Shown piece after piece: positions 16,548-25,834 of a stretch of DNA of 64,000 nucleotides. Each line of letters begins with the position of its first letter. Position 1 is the first letter of the stretch. The position numbers and the translations under genes are program-made. The notes beneath the pieces were generated by a model. That model worked only from the letters and a program-made list of their open reading frames with translations, made no database searches and was not told the origin of the DNA. The DNA comes from an uncultured Phycisphaerales bacterium (GTDB lineage Bacteria > Planctomycetota > Phycisphaerae > Sedimentisphaerales > Anaerohalosphaeraceae), in NCBI GenBank assembly GCA_937868095.1, contig CALMLO010000028.1, forward strand, positions 62,001-126,000, read 5' to 3'.

Positions 16548-17690
16548 TTGCTCTTGCTGGGGGGTATTTGGGAAGCATTCCTGAATTTTTTGCTGAAGAG
16601 TCCTGCAATCCGTGCATGGTTCCGTGTTCAGATTCAGCCAGAGGCCGGCAGGATGGCTTTTGTAAAGATACAGCGAAGTCAAAGCCAGGTGTTCCGACAG
16701 ATTATCGGCCGGAAGAAGGCATCGGCGGGGTGGAGAAAAGAGGGCTTCGAGCAGTTTTTCGACCGACGGGAGGGTGAAATTAATAAGTTTTTCAGCCATT
16801 CGGCTGGTGATTAAAAATGCCTGATATACGGGCTGTTTGGTTCGTTTGGGTTCGAACCGGATACGGCGGCCCTCCGCAATGTGGAGGATTTTGAGTTTGT
16901 CCAATTCGCTTGTCCAGCGATAGGGAGCGGTTTGCAGTTTCGCAAGAGCATCCAGGTGATTTTTGACGGCTTGGGCCTGTTCGAACTGCTGGCGGGCAGC
17001 CAGCGTTTTCATCTGTTCGCTCAGCGGCGCAGCCAGAAGAGCGGGCGGGCTTTGAGCGGCCCGAACGGCCTGCTCCAATGCCTTTTGATAACACGGCTGT
17101 TTGCTGCTGTCCAGGCAGAAAGCGGGGCAGGAGCCCATTTGGAAGTAAGAACATTTTTTTCCGCTGCCGCCAAGAGCCAGTGAACGGTTGCGGCAGAGAG
17201 AAAAGAGGTCATTGAACGTGCGGGCAAAAAAATCCGCCTCTCGGCGGGTGGGAAACGGTCCCCAATAGAAGGCCTCTTTCTCCTGGAACGGGCGAGAAAA
17301 GGTGCTGAAGGCCGCCCAGCGTTCTTTCGGGTTTAGACAGACGCAATGGGGCTGCGGCAGCAGGAGTTCCTCTGTCTGTTCAGGAAACAGAAGATGAATC
17401 AGACGATTGTAAAGCCATTGACTGTGGTATTCGCCGGCAGCAAGGGTGTAAAAAACATAGACGGCAACGGAGCGGAGATTGACTTTGCGCGCCGGTTCGC
17501 TGGTCGGCGGCTGGGCCCATTTGGACTGGACGGTCCGGCGGATATCGGCAGTGAGAAGAAGCTGGATAGGGCGGCTGTTTGAATCAGCAAAAAGAAGAAC
17601 ACCCCGTTCGCTGGGCAGGGAACGGAGTGTTGTCTCTGCTGTTGTCAAGTTCCGCTTGTTTTCGAAGAGTTCTTCGAGCGGCCGGTCCAC
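16545..17690 (-). CDS. UvrC-like protein, N-terminal half only, with degenerate GIY-YIG domain
   Basis: A 381-residue relative of the first half of UvrC. A G-P-F-P-T-R-R-E-A segment, the cysteine cluster K-C-S-Y-F-Q-M-G-S-C-P-A-F-C (about residues 179-192), and the UVR segment A-A-R-Q-Q-F-E-Q-A-Q-A-V-K-N-H-L (about 232-247) match UvrC in order. The GIY-YIG nuclease part (residues 28-60) is degenerate: the first Tyr is Leu (G-V-L), and the Y-V-G-K element is lost. The RNase H-like and helix-hairpin-helix domains of UvrC are missing. It begins with GTG directly after the fabZ stop codon. It is probably not a working nuclease; it may bind DNA or UvrB, which is inference. Confidence 0.7.
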   Translation of the reverse strand: MDRPLEELFENKRNLTTAETTLRSLPSERGVLLFADSNSRPIQLLLTADIRRTVQSKWAQPPTSEPARKVNLRSVAVYVFYTLAAGEYHSQWLYNRLIHLLFPEQTEELLLPQPHCVCLNPKERWAAFSTFSRPFQEKEAFYWGPFPTRREADFFARTFNDLFSLCRNRSLALGGSGKKCSYFQMGSCPAFCLDSSKQPCYQKALEQAVRAAQSPPALLAAPLSEQMKTLAARQQFEQAQAVKNHLDALAKLQTAPYRWTSELDKLKILHIAEGRRIRFEPKRTKQPVYQAFLITSRMAEKLINFTLPSVEKLLEALFSPPRRCLLPADNLSEHLALTSLYLYKSHPAGLWLNLNTEPCTDCRTLQQKIQECFPNTPQQEQ

Positions 17691-18164
17691 CTATACCCTC
17701 ATCCCGCTGATGACGGTATCAAACACCATTTTATCGTTAACGACGCCCTGAACAGTTCCTTGAAACTGGCGGCTTCGGACGCGGTCGATATGGCCGAGAA
17801 GATAAAGACGATCCCCCGGGACGACTGTTTCTCGAAACCGCGTTTTTTCAATGCCGGAAAACCCGATAAACCCATCCAGTCCGTAGATTTTTTTCATGAA
17901 GAAACTGCACAGCTGAGCCGCTGCTTCGACCATAATCACCCCCGGCATAATCGGTCGGCCGGGGATATGCCCGCGTACCCAAAACTCATTGGGGGTAATG
18001 TCTTTGTAGCCGAGAGCCATCATCTTTTCGAGGTCATGCCAGACGATGGCATCCAATTGCGACATCTCATAAGACTGCGGATTCACCTCGGCGATAGCAG
18101 CGCGGTCAAATTCTATATGATTTAAGTCGAGTTCTTTGTATGGAAACAGAAGCTCCGGAGGCAT
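17691..18164 (-). CDS. FabZ-like beta-hydroxyacyl-ACP dehydratase
   Basis: A 157-residue hot-dog-fold dehydratase. The hallmark H-I-P-G-R-P-I-M-P-G-V-I-M-V-E-A-A-A-Q holds the catalytic His and Glu (about residues 65-83), as in FabZ/FabA. It removes water from 3-hydroxyacyl-ACP in fatty-acid elongation in the cytoplasm. Planctomycetes often carry several FabZ paralogues, so this may be one for special acyl chains. The stop codon directly touches the start of the UvrC-like gene, so the two are likely co-transcribed. In the 92 bases upstream a hairpin (AGAACAGC with GCTGTTC, 18223-18250) lies without a T-run. Confidence 0.88.
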   Translation of the reverse strand: MPPELLFPYKELDLNHIEFDRAAIAEVNPQSYEMSQLDAIVWHDLEKMMALGYKDITPNEFWVRGHIPGRPIMPGVIMVEAAAQLCSFFMKKIYGLDGFIGFSGIEKTRFRETVVPGDRLYLLGHIDRVRSRQFQGTVQGVVNDKMVFDTVISGMRV

Positions 18165-18256
18165 AATTTCCCCTTTTTCTTTTCAGAAACCGCTGCAGAT
18201 TTGTCTGAAATGGTTCCTGCCAAGAACAGCAAACCAGCGGATGGCTGTTCCTCTTT

Positions 18257-18430
18257 TTATTCTTCGACACGAAGTTCGAGGATTTTGTTTCGGACGCTTT
18301 GAGCGGCTTGTTTGATGGCCTGCATTTGTTTGCGGACCCTCGTACCTGCTGCCTTATTGCCTCCCTCGGCTTTATTAATATCGGCTTCGATTTCAGCGAC
18401 CAAAGCTTTCAGCGTTTCGTACTCTTGCAT
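18257..18430 (-). CDS. Hc1/histone H1-like small DNA-associated protein
   Basis: A 57-residue basic-acidic helical protein. The stretch K-A-E-G-G-N-K-A-A-G-T-R-V-R-K (about residues 20-34) is close to the conserved N-terminal part of chlamydial Hc1-type histone-like proteins (K-A-x-x-G-N-x-A-A-x-x-R-V-R), but the long Lys/Ala-rich DNA-binding tail of Hc1 is absent. ATG 18430 has AGGAG eight bases upstream; the longer open frame begins 63 bases earlier without support. A nucleoid role is plausible by family but unproven for this short form. Confidence 0.75.
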   Translation of the reverse strand: MQEYETLKALVAEIEADINKAEGGNKAAGTRVRKQMQAIKQAAQSVRNKILELRVEE

Positions 18431-18546
18431 TAAAGAATCTCCTAAGAAGATAGTTAACATCTTTTTTCTGGTTTTGCCCCCAAAGTCTACCAATCGAGAC
18501 TTTGGCTGTCAAAGTTTTTTGCCGGAAAGGGAATTTTGACCGTCGG

Positions 18547-19023
18547 TTAATCAAACAGCCGCTTGGTGAGGGCGGCGATTCGCTGACCTCGTCGTGTGCA
18601 CTGTTCGAGTACACGGGCATCTGGTTTGCCGATGGAGACGGGGCCGTAATGGTCGCCTTGAGGATCGCCCTGAATGATCATTCCGTGGATGAGCATCATA
18701 TTGTTGATTTCACAGATGGTGGTTTCGTTGCCGCCTCCGATGTTGGCTGAACTGCTGAAGGCGCCGCCCACTTTGCCGTCGAGTTTGCCGTGTTTGCTGA
18801 CGGTTTCGTCAAACAACTGGATGATAGGGCCGGCGGCTCGGCCGTAATAGGTGGGCGAACCGACGACGATGGCATCTACTTTCAGAAGGTCGTTTACCTT
18901 GACATCAGTAACGCTTTTGCAGGCGGTTGGGACTCCTGCTTCGCTCATAGCATCGGCAATGGTCTTTGCCATCATTTTCGTATTTCCGCTGCGCGAATAA
19001 TAAATCACCAATCCACTTGCCAT
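18547..19023 (-). CDS. Flavodoxin-family protein (WrbA/NQO-like)
   Basis: A 158-residue flavodoxin-fold protein that binds FMN: Y-Y-S-R-S-G-N-T-K-M-M-A near residues 8-19 forms the phosphate loop, and G-S-P-T-Y-Y-G-R near 55-62 and S-A-N-I-G-G-G near 92-98 line the isoalloxazine site. These fit the WrbA-type NAD(P)H:quinone oxidoreductase branch or an electron carrier. It starts 12 bases after the LolA-like gene on the same strand, so it is probably in its operon. Confidence 0.88.
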   Translation of the reverse strand: MASGLVIYYSRSGNTKMMAKTIADAMSEAGVPTACKSVTDVKVNDLLKVDAIVVGSPTYYGRAAGPIIQLFDETVSKHGKLDGKVGGAFSSSANIGGGNETTICEINNMMLIHGMIIQGDPQGDHYGPVSIGKPDARVLEQCTRRGQRIAALTKRLFD

Positions 19024-19035
19024 AGGGAACTCCTT

Positions 19036-19866
19036 TTAACTATTTTCATCTTCCGGTTCCAACGGATGAACATTTTGATGGAAATGGGACGGTATTTCAA
19101 TCTGAAAAACGGCATCGGGGATTTTTTCGTTAAGCCGGAGGTTGTTCCATCTTAAATCATAGAAATCACCCTGCACGGAAACAGCCGTCAAACGAATGGG
19201 AAGCCAGTTTTTCCGGTCAATCCATACCTGCATTTGGGTGTAGTCGTTTTTGTAGCAGGAATCGGGACGAACCTTGAGCAGAAGCTGCTGGGGCTGGTTG
19301 GGATCCTTCGGTGCAGGCAAGGCGGAGATTTCAAATTCATTTTTGAGTTTTTGAGGGTCGGTAAAGCCCACCATCGGAAAATTGTGGCTGATAAAATCGA
19401 AGACGCCGACGGGCTTATCGACAGGGGCCTTCTGGTAGCGGTCCACTATTTCGAGGGCAATATCAATTTTGGTCAGCCAGACACCGTCAAACAGATAATG
19501 TTCAGGACGCGACTGGGCCGCTTCCTCATCCTGCTGGATGGTGTCGAAGGAGATTCGCAGGCAGGGACGTGAGGCGCCGGTGCTTTTTGTATAGTAAAGG
19601 ACTCCCTGGCGGAGGGTTTTGGCTTCGAGCAGTTCGGGGTCCTGAATAAACAAATACACGAGGTCTGCACGCAAAGACTGAATGGTTTGGGCGGTTTGGT
19701 GCATTCGGTCGAGGATGGCCTGAACTGCCGTATTCGCCGAGGGGTTGTTCGGCTCGGTCGGCGCAGCGCAGGAAGACTCTGTCGGAGACGCTGCCATTGC
19801 ACCCCAAGCTGCTGTCCCCAAAAAGAAGAGAAATACCTTCTTGATTATGGATTTTCTGAAACTCAT
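19036..19866 (-). CDS. LolA-like periplasmic protein
   Basis: A 276-residue exported product (signal peptide ending about A-A-W-G-A-M-A-A near residue 25) whose body reads like the LolA/LppX fold: I-L-D-R-M-H-Q-T-A-Q-T-I-Q-S-L-R-A-D then alternating strands, and W-I-D-R-K-N-W-L-P-I-R near residues 214-224. LolA carries lipoproteins from inner to outer membrane; paralogues in planctomycetes often have other, unknown cargo. Its start overlaps the stop of the HAD gene by one base (TGATG), so the two are translationally coupled. Confidence 0.75.
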   Translation of the reverse strand: MSFRKSIIKKVFLFFLGTAAWGAMAASPTESSCAAPTEPNNPSANTAVQAILDRMHQTAQTIQSLRADLVYLFIQDPELLEAKTLRQGVLYYTKSTGASRPCLRISFDTIQQDEEAAQSRPEHYLFDGVWLTKIDIALEIVDRYQKAPVDKPVGVFDFISHNFPMVGFTDPQKLKNEFEISALPAPKDPNQPQQLLLKVRPDSCYKNDYTQMQVWIDRKNWLPIRLTAVSVQGDFYDLRWNNLRLNEKIPDAVFQIEIPSHFHQNVHPLEPEDENS

Positions 19867-20453
19867 CAGCGGAAATTGTCTATAATCAGGCGGATTTCGT
19901 CAAGAGAATCGATGGAAAAATCGGCAAAAGGCACAAATTCATCGGCTCGCGGGTGACTTTTGAACAGCACCGCGATGGCGCCGGCGCGGCGGGCGGCCTG
20001 CAGGTCATGGAGAAAATCTCCCGCCACGAGTGTTTGGGAAGGGGACACCTGAAATTGTCGGCAGAGCATCTGCACCCCAAAAGGGTCGGGTTTGGGGGGA
20101 CCATCTTCGCGAGTGATAATGCCGTCGAAAAATAAGCCGTGTTTTTGGAGTACGGTTTGGGTGCTTGTGAGGGAGTTGCGCGTAAGCAGACCTGTTTTGA
20201 TGTTTTGCCGGTGAAGGTCGGTGAGGAGGGACAGAGCCGATGGCTGAAGGGTCGAATGGGCAGCGGCCAAGGCCTCATGCCGGCACAGAATCTCCCATGC
20301 GGCGGCCCGGCGCTCGGCCGGCAAAGTTTCAATGCCGCTCAGAATCGAGGGGCAGTCCGGCGGAAGGCCGATTTCGCGGCGGATTGCGTCAAAATCCAGC
20401 AGCGGCTGCGTCAATGTGCCGTCCATATCAAAGAGTACTGCTTGCACAGGCAT
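19866..20453 (-). CDS. HAD-superfamily phosphatase
   Basis: A 195-residue haloacid-dehalogenase hydrolase. The nucleophile motif D-M-D-G-T-L-T is at residues 9-15, a Thr in L-L-T-R-N-S near 95, Lys in K-P-D-P near 124, and the acidic motif V-A-G-D-F-L-H-D near 142-149. It most resembles the phosphoglycolate-phosphatase/PGMB group; the substrate is not evident. It lies 6 bases after the LysR gene and overlaps the LolA-like gene, which places it in one operon. Confidence 0.9.
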   Translation of the reverse strand: MPVQAVLFDMDGTLTQPLLDFDAIRREIGLPPDCPSILSGIETLPAERRAAAWEILCRHEALAAAHSTLQPSALSLLTDLHRQNIKTGLLTRNSLTSTQTVLQKHGLFFDGIITREDGPPKPDPFGVQMLCRQFQVSPSQTLVAGDFLHDLQAARRAGAIAVLFKSHPRADEFVPFADFSIDSLDEIRLIIDNFR

Positions 20454-20459
20454 AGAAGT

Positions 20460-21335
20460 TTACTCTTTTCTGAGCAGTTCGATGAGGTATTGAGCGGCTT
20501 TGGAACGGATTTTGTCTTTTCGGACAATAATTCCCGTGGGTCGAAAGAAGGACTCGTTGGTAAATTCAAGTGCCCGAAGTGTGCCGTTGGCCAGTTCGCT
20601 GCGAAGCGTCGGTGCCGGCAGGATGCTCACGCCGGCGTTGATTTCCACGGCTCGCTTGATTGTTTCAATATTGTCAAAATCCATCACGGAACAGACGGTA
20701 ACATGGTAGCGGTTAAGAATGTCATCGATTAAATGACGGGTGGGCACACTCTCCGAGAAGGCGATGAATTTTTCGCCCTGAAGCTGATGAATATCCACGG
20801 TTCGGGCCCCGGCCAACGGATGAGAGGGGGCACAGGCCAGCACCAGCGGCTCGTTTTCGAATGGAAAGAGTTCGAGATTGCGGTCTCGTCGAGGTACAGC
20901 GACGACTCCGATGTCGATAATGCCGCGAAGAAGTTTTTCGTAAATATCTTTGGCGTTGTTGTATTCGACAGCCAGATGAACATCGGGGTAAACAGACATG
21001 AACTTCTGAATATAGGGCTGGAGGGTGTGCATGCCGATGCTGAAAATGGCGGCCAGATGGATTTTGCAGGTGGATTGCTTCAGGGCGGCCAGTTCACTGT
21101 TGAGCCGGTCAAACCGTTCGAGGATGTCTTTGCAGGCCTGGTAAAAAATCTGGCCTGCCGCTGTCAGCTCGATCGGCCTTTTTTTCCGGTTAATCAGCTG
21201 AACTTTGTGCTCCATTTCAATCTGAGCCAGCTGCTGAGAAACAGCGGACTGACTGATGCCGTGAATTTCAGCGGTGCGGGAGAAATTTTTCAACTCTGCT
21301 AAATCACAGAAGATTTTTGCTGTTTCAACATTCAT
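20460..21335 (-). CDS. LysR-type transcriptional regulator
   Basis: A 291-residue LysR regulator: helix-turn-helix in residues 1-60 (F-S-R-T-A-E-I-H-G-I-S-Q-S-A-V-S-Q-Q) followed by a periplasmic-binding-type effector domain (90-290). It is divergent from the glutamate dehydrogenase gene across a 176-base gap, which suggests by usual LysR logic that it controls gdhA. It also heads an operon with a HAD phosphatase, a LolA-like protein and a flavodoxin. The effector is unknown. Confidence 0.93.
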   Translation of the reverse strand: MNVETAKIFCDLAELKNFSRTAEIHGISQSAVSQQLAQIEMEHKVQLINRKKRPIELTAAGQIFYQACKDILERFDRLNSELAALKQSTCKIHLAAIFSIGMHTLQPYIQKFMSVYPDVHLAVEYNNAKDIYEKLLRGIIDIGVVAVPRRDRNLELFPFENEPLVLACAPSHPLAGARTVDIHQLQGEKFIAFSESVPTRHLIDDILNRYHVTVCSVMDFDNIETIKRAVEINAGVSILPAPTLRSELANGTLRALEFTNESFFRPTGIIVRKDKIRSKAAQYLIELLRKE

Positions 21336-21409
21336 CTTATTATCAGGCCTGCTTATTTTAGATATTCAAAAAGTTTATTTGTTATTTTGTTTTGTTAATA
21401 GTATTATAA

Positions 21410-22864
<1,455 letters not shown>

Positions 22865-22904
22865 AGAGAGAGCTTGCTCAATCCGTGCCGCAGAGAGTAT
22901 TCCC

Positions 22905-22935
22905 AAGGGCCTGCCTCAAAAAGCGGGCCCTTTTC
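22905..22935 (+). terminator. Intrinsic terminator after gdhA
   Basis: AAGGGCCTGC and GCGGGCCCTT pair over ten bases (one G-U) around an eight-base loop, followed by TTTTC. It lies about 40 bases after the gdhA stop codon. Confidence 0.88.
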
Positions 22936-22973
22936 TATTGGCGAATTTTGCTGGCTGGACTATACTGGTGCTC

Positions 22974-23705
22974 ATGACTGGCGACCGAGATTTACAGAAA
23001 CTGCTCCGGCAGCATAGAGAATTGGAAGCATTTTTTGCGGGGGATTTTACCTTGCGCAGCCGAAAGCCGGAGGCGGAAACAGATATTTCCGAATCGCCGC
23101 AACGGCTGTTGGAGGCGATTGCCGAAGAAATCCGGGCTTGCCGGAGATGTGCGATTGGTTCCACTCATCTGAATGCCGTGCCTGGAGAGGGCAGTCCGAA
23201 TGCACGTCTGGTTTTTGTGGGAGAAGCCCCTGGGGCTGACGAAGACCAGCAGGGTCGGCCTTTTGTGGGGCGTGCCGGACAGTTGCTGACCAAGATAATT
23301 GCCTCCATCGGGCTGCGCCGCGAGCAGGTGTTTATTTGCAATATTCTTAAATGCCGGCCGCCGGAAAACCGCGAACCGAAACCGGATGAAATCTGCAATT
23401 GTCTGCCTTTTCTGAAGCGGCAGTTGGACATCATCCAGCCCGAAGTGATTGTGGCGCTGGGTTCGCATGCAGCCAGAACCTTGCTGGAGACGGAAACGCC
23501 TATCGGCAAACTGCGGGGGCATTTTCACGAATATCGCTTTTCCGAAACAAGCCGGCCTGCCAAACTGATGCCGACTTATCATCCGGCGTATCTGCTGCGG
23601 AATTATTCCTATGAAAATCGCCAGCGGGTCTGGCAAGACTTGCAGAAGGTCGCCGATGTGCTGGGGCTTGAACTGCCGACAAGCGGCGGTCAAAGAGGGG
23701 GCTAA
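22974..23705 (+). CDS. Family 4 uracil-DNA glycosylase
   Basis: A 243-residue [4Fe-4S] uracil-DNA glycosylase that cuts uracil out of DNA as the first step of base excision repair. Motif 1 reads G-E-A-P-G-A-D-E-D (about 84-92); cluster cysteines are in C-R-R-C (about 56-59) and in C-R-P-P then C-N-C (about 126-145); motif 2 is Y-H-P-A-Y-L-L-R-N (about 206). ATG 22974 is used because the earlier open frame runs through the gdhA terminator. GTG 22968 is an alternative. Confidence 0.93.
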   Translation: MTGDRDLQKLLRQHRELEAFFAGDFTLRSRKPEAETDISESPQRLLEAIAEEIRACRRCAIGSTHLNAVPGEGSPNARLVFVGEAPGADEDQQGRPFVGRAGQLLTKIIASIGLRREQVFICNILKCRPPENREPKPDEICNCLPFLKRQLDIIQPEVIVALGSHAARTLLETETPIGKLRGHFHEYRFSETSRPAKLMPTYHPAYLLRNYSYENRQRVWQDLQKVADVLGLELPTSGGQRGG

Positions 23706-23718
23706 CCCTAACCTGTCT

Positions 23719-24747
23719 TCAAAGTGACGTGATAATCGTTTGCCCTGTGCAGAAGAGGTTAATCGCCAGGGCGATTCCCACCAGAAGCCATCGCAGAAAT
23801 GTCAGGCGCAGCTGTTTTGCACAAAGAAAATAGATGCTCCCGGCTGTCAGGAAGGCCAAGCCGTACATCGCCGCAGGCATCCAATAACGCTGGCCATCAG
23901 GCCGGCTGAAGGTCAAAACGATTCCCGCCGCCGCCAGAAAAGCAGCCAGGCACAGACAGGCAAAAATCCATTTGCGATCGGCAGGGCCTGCCAGCACCAT
24001 TGCCTGTGCACCCAGCCCGGCCAGCACAGACAGAAACAGCATCGGAAGGGCTGCCCAGGCAATCGGGGGGACATTCAGAATCGGCCCGCAAAAGGCCAAT
24101 ACCAAACCTGCCAGCGGTACCAGCAGCACCAGCACCCGCAGCAGAAAAGAATAAACAAACAGACCCATCACAGCCAGAATCAGAGCGATTGCATAGAAGC
24201 CGACGAGGATTTGTCCCGTTGCGGCGGAGGGAAATTCAAGAATAGCCGCCAGGTCTTCCAGGCGGAGCTGCTGAGCAGAAGGCATCAAGGAATAAGGTCC
24301 CAGCCACGGTTGGGCGGGCAGCCAATAAAAGAGGAGCAGCCACACAAAAGGCAAAAGCAGCAGAGGCAGACGGCGAAGGTGGACTTTGACAGAAGGTTGG
24401 GCATAGCGGTTCCAGAGAGCAGCCGGACAGAAAAGCCACGGCAGCACCGCAACGCCTAAACCCGCCAAAGGATGATAGATTCTGAAACTGAGCAGAAACG
24501 GGCTGAAACCATACGCTATCCCTGCAATCGCTGAAGCCCAGAAAGAATTCAGCCATCGCCGGCTCAGGACAAAACAGCCCCACCCGCCGATGATGCTGGT
24601 GATAGGTGCAAATATCTGCCACTTCTTACCGGCAGCAGCAGCCGGCCAGAAAAAAACAACGGCCGCGGCTGTGAAAAACAGGCCCGCCGCCAGCCAGAAG
24701 TAGAGTGCCCGCCAGGAAAGCCCCGTTTGCCTTTGTGTCGGGTGCAT
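23719..24747 (-). CDS. Polytopic membrane protein of unknown function
   Basis: A 342-residue product with about nine or ten hydrophobic segments and few charges. It looks like the membrane part of YfhO-type or glycosyltransferase-C-like proteins (hydrophobic helices with P-F-L-L-S-F-R-I-Y-H-P-L-A-G near residues 80-93), but I cannot assign a family with confidence. The ATG at 24747 lies 13 bases after the purM stop codon on the same strand, so it may be expressed with the purine genes. A longer open frame would overlap purM by 113 bases and is less likely. Confidence 0.6.
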   Translation of the reverse strand: MHPTQRQTGLSWRALYFWLAAGLFFTAAAVVFFWPAAAAGKKWQIFAPITSIIGGWGCFVLSRRWLNSFWASAIAGIAYGFSPFLLSFRIYHPLAGLGVAVLPWLFCPAALWNRYAQPSVKVHLRRLPLLLLPFVWLLLFYWLPAQPWLGPYSLMPSAQQLRLEDLAAILEFPSAATGQILVGFYAIALILAVMGLFVYSFLLRVLVLLVPLAGLVLAFCGPILNVPPIAWAALPMLFLSVLAGLGAQAMVLAGPADRKWIFACLCLAAFLAAAGIVLTFSRPDGQRYWMPAAMYGLAFLTAGSIYFLCAKQLRLTFLRWLLVGIALAINLFCTGQTIITSL

Positions 24748-24760
24748 GGTTTCGACTTTC

Positions 24761-25834
24761 CTACTTAAGGACGACTTTGCCCTTTCCCCGTACAATGGTT
24801 CCAATGGTATAAACCTTTTCGCCGGCTTTTTCGAGTTTGGTTTTGAGGGGCTCTGCAAAAGCCGGGGCGACAATCACCACATAGCCGATTCCCATATTAA
24901 AGACCCGGTACATTTCCTCTTCTTCGACAGGGCCGCGTTTTTGAAGAAAACGAAAAATCGGAGGAACCGGCCAGGATTTCTTTTTCAGAAGCGCGTTGCA
25001 GCCGGCAGGCAGTACCCGAGGAATATTTCCGACCAGACCTCCGCCGGTGATATGGGCCATCCCATGGATAACCCTTTTGGTCTTGTACGAGTCCAGGACG
25101 GAAACAATGGAGCGGACATAAATCCGCGTCGGTGTCAGAAGAACCTCCCCAAGCGGACAGCCGTTCAGTTCTTTCGGGGTGTCCTGAAGACGAAGTTTTT
25201 CCTGTTTGAAACAGATATGCCGGACGAGGGTATATCCGTTGCTGTGGAGACCGCTGGAAGCCAGACCCAGGACAATATCGCCGACGGCTGCCTGGCTGCC
25301 GGTGATGATGCGGTTTCGTTCGACGACGCCGACGGCAAAGCCGGCCATATCGCATTCATCTTTATCGTACAAATCAGGCATTTCTGCGGTTTCGCCGCCG
25401 ATGAGCGCACAGTCGGCCAATCGGCAGCCGGCGGCAATACCCTCGACTATTTCTGCGATTTGTTCCGGAATAAGTTTGTGGATTGCCAGGTAATCGAGGA
25501 AGAAGAGGGGCTCGGCACCGTGAACGAGCATGTCATTGACATTCATGGCGACCAGGTCAATGCCGATGGAGTCCAGCCGCTTCATTCGGCGGGCAATCAG
25601 GATTTTGGTCCCCACACCGTCCGTACAGGCGACCAGGACAGGGTTTTTATAATTTTTTTTGAATCGTTTTGTGTCGGAATCCAGCCGAACCAGGCCGGCA
25701 AAGCCGTTTTCAAGAGGAATGACACGGGGGCTGAAGGTGGAAGCGAGGGAGCGGCTGATGCGCCGTACCATCTCATCGTTGGCATCAATACTCACGCCGG
25801 CCTGCTGATAAGTGATTTTTTTGGAAGGACTCAT
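24761..25834 (-). CDS. purM: Phosphoribosylformylglycinamidine cyclo-ligase (AIR synthetase)
   Basis: A 357-residue PurM, which closes the imidazole ring in purine synthesis using ATP. Y-Q-Q-A-G-V-S-I-D-A-N-D at the start, L-V-A-C-T-D-G-V-G-T-K near 67-77 (nucleotide-binding), G-A-E-P-L-F-F-L-D-Y near 105, and G-G-G-L-V-G-N-I-P-R near 257 are family signatures. Its start follows the purF stop without a gap, so purF-purM is one operon. Confidence 0.97.
   Translation of the reverse strand: MSPSKKITYQQAGVSIDANDEMVRRISRSLASTFSPRVIPLENGFAGLVRLDSDTKRFKKNYKNPVLVACTDGVGTKILIARRMKRLDSIGIDLVAMNVNDMLVHGAEPLFFLDYLAIHKLIPEQIAEIVEGIAAGCRLADCALIGGETAEMPDLYDKDECDMAGFAVGVVERNRIITGSQAAVGDIVLGLASSGLHSNGYTLVRHICFKQEKLRLQDTPKELNGCPLGEVLLTPTRIYVRSIVSVLDSYKTKRVIHGMAHITGGGLVGNIPRVLPAGCNALLKKKSWPVPPIFRFLQKRGPVEEEEMYRVFNMGIGYVVIVAPAFAEPLKTKLEKAGEKVYTIGTIVRGKGKVVLK

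Noticed and set aside
18223-18250. Hairpin AGAACAGC/GCTGTTC between the Hc1-like and fabZ genes
   Set aside because: No T-run follows on the minus strand, where the genes lie; I do not call it a terminator.
23740-24459. Gln/Ala-rich open frame opposite the polytopic membrane protein
   Set aside because: The opposite frame gives regular hydrophobic helices typical of a real membrane protein, whereas this one is low-complexity.
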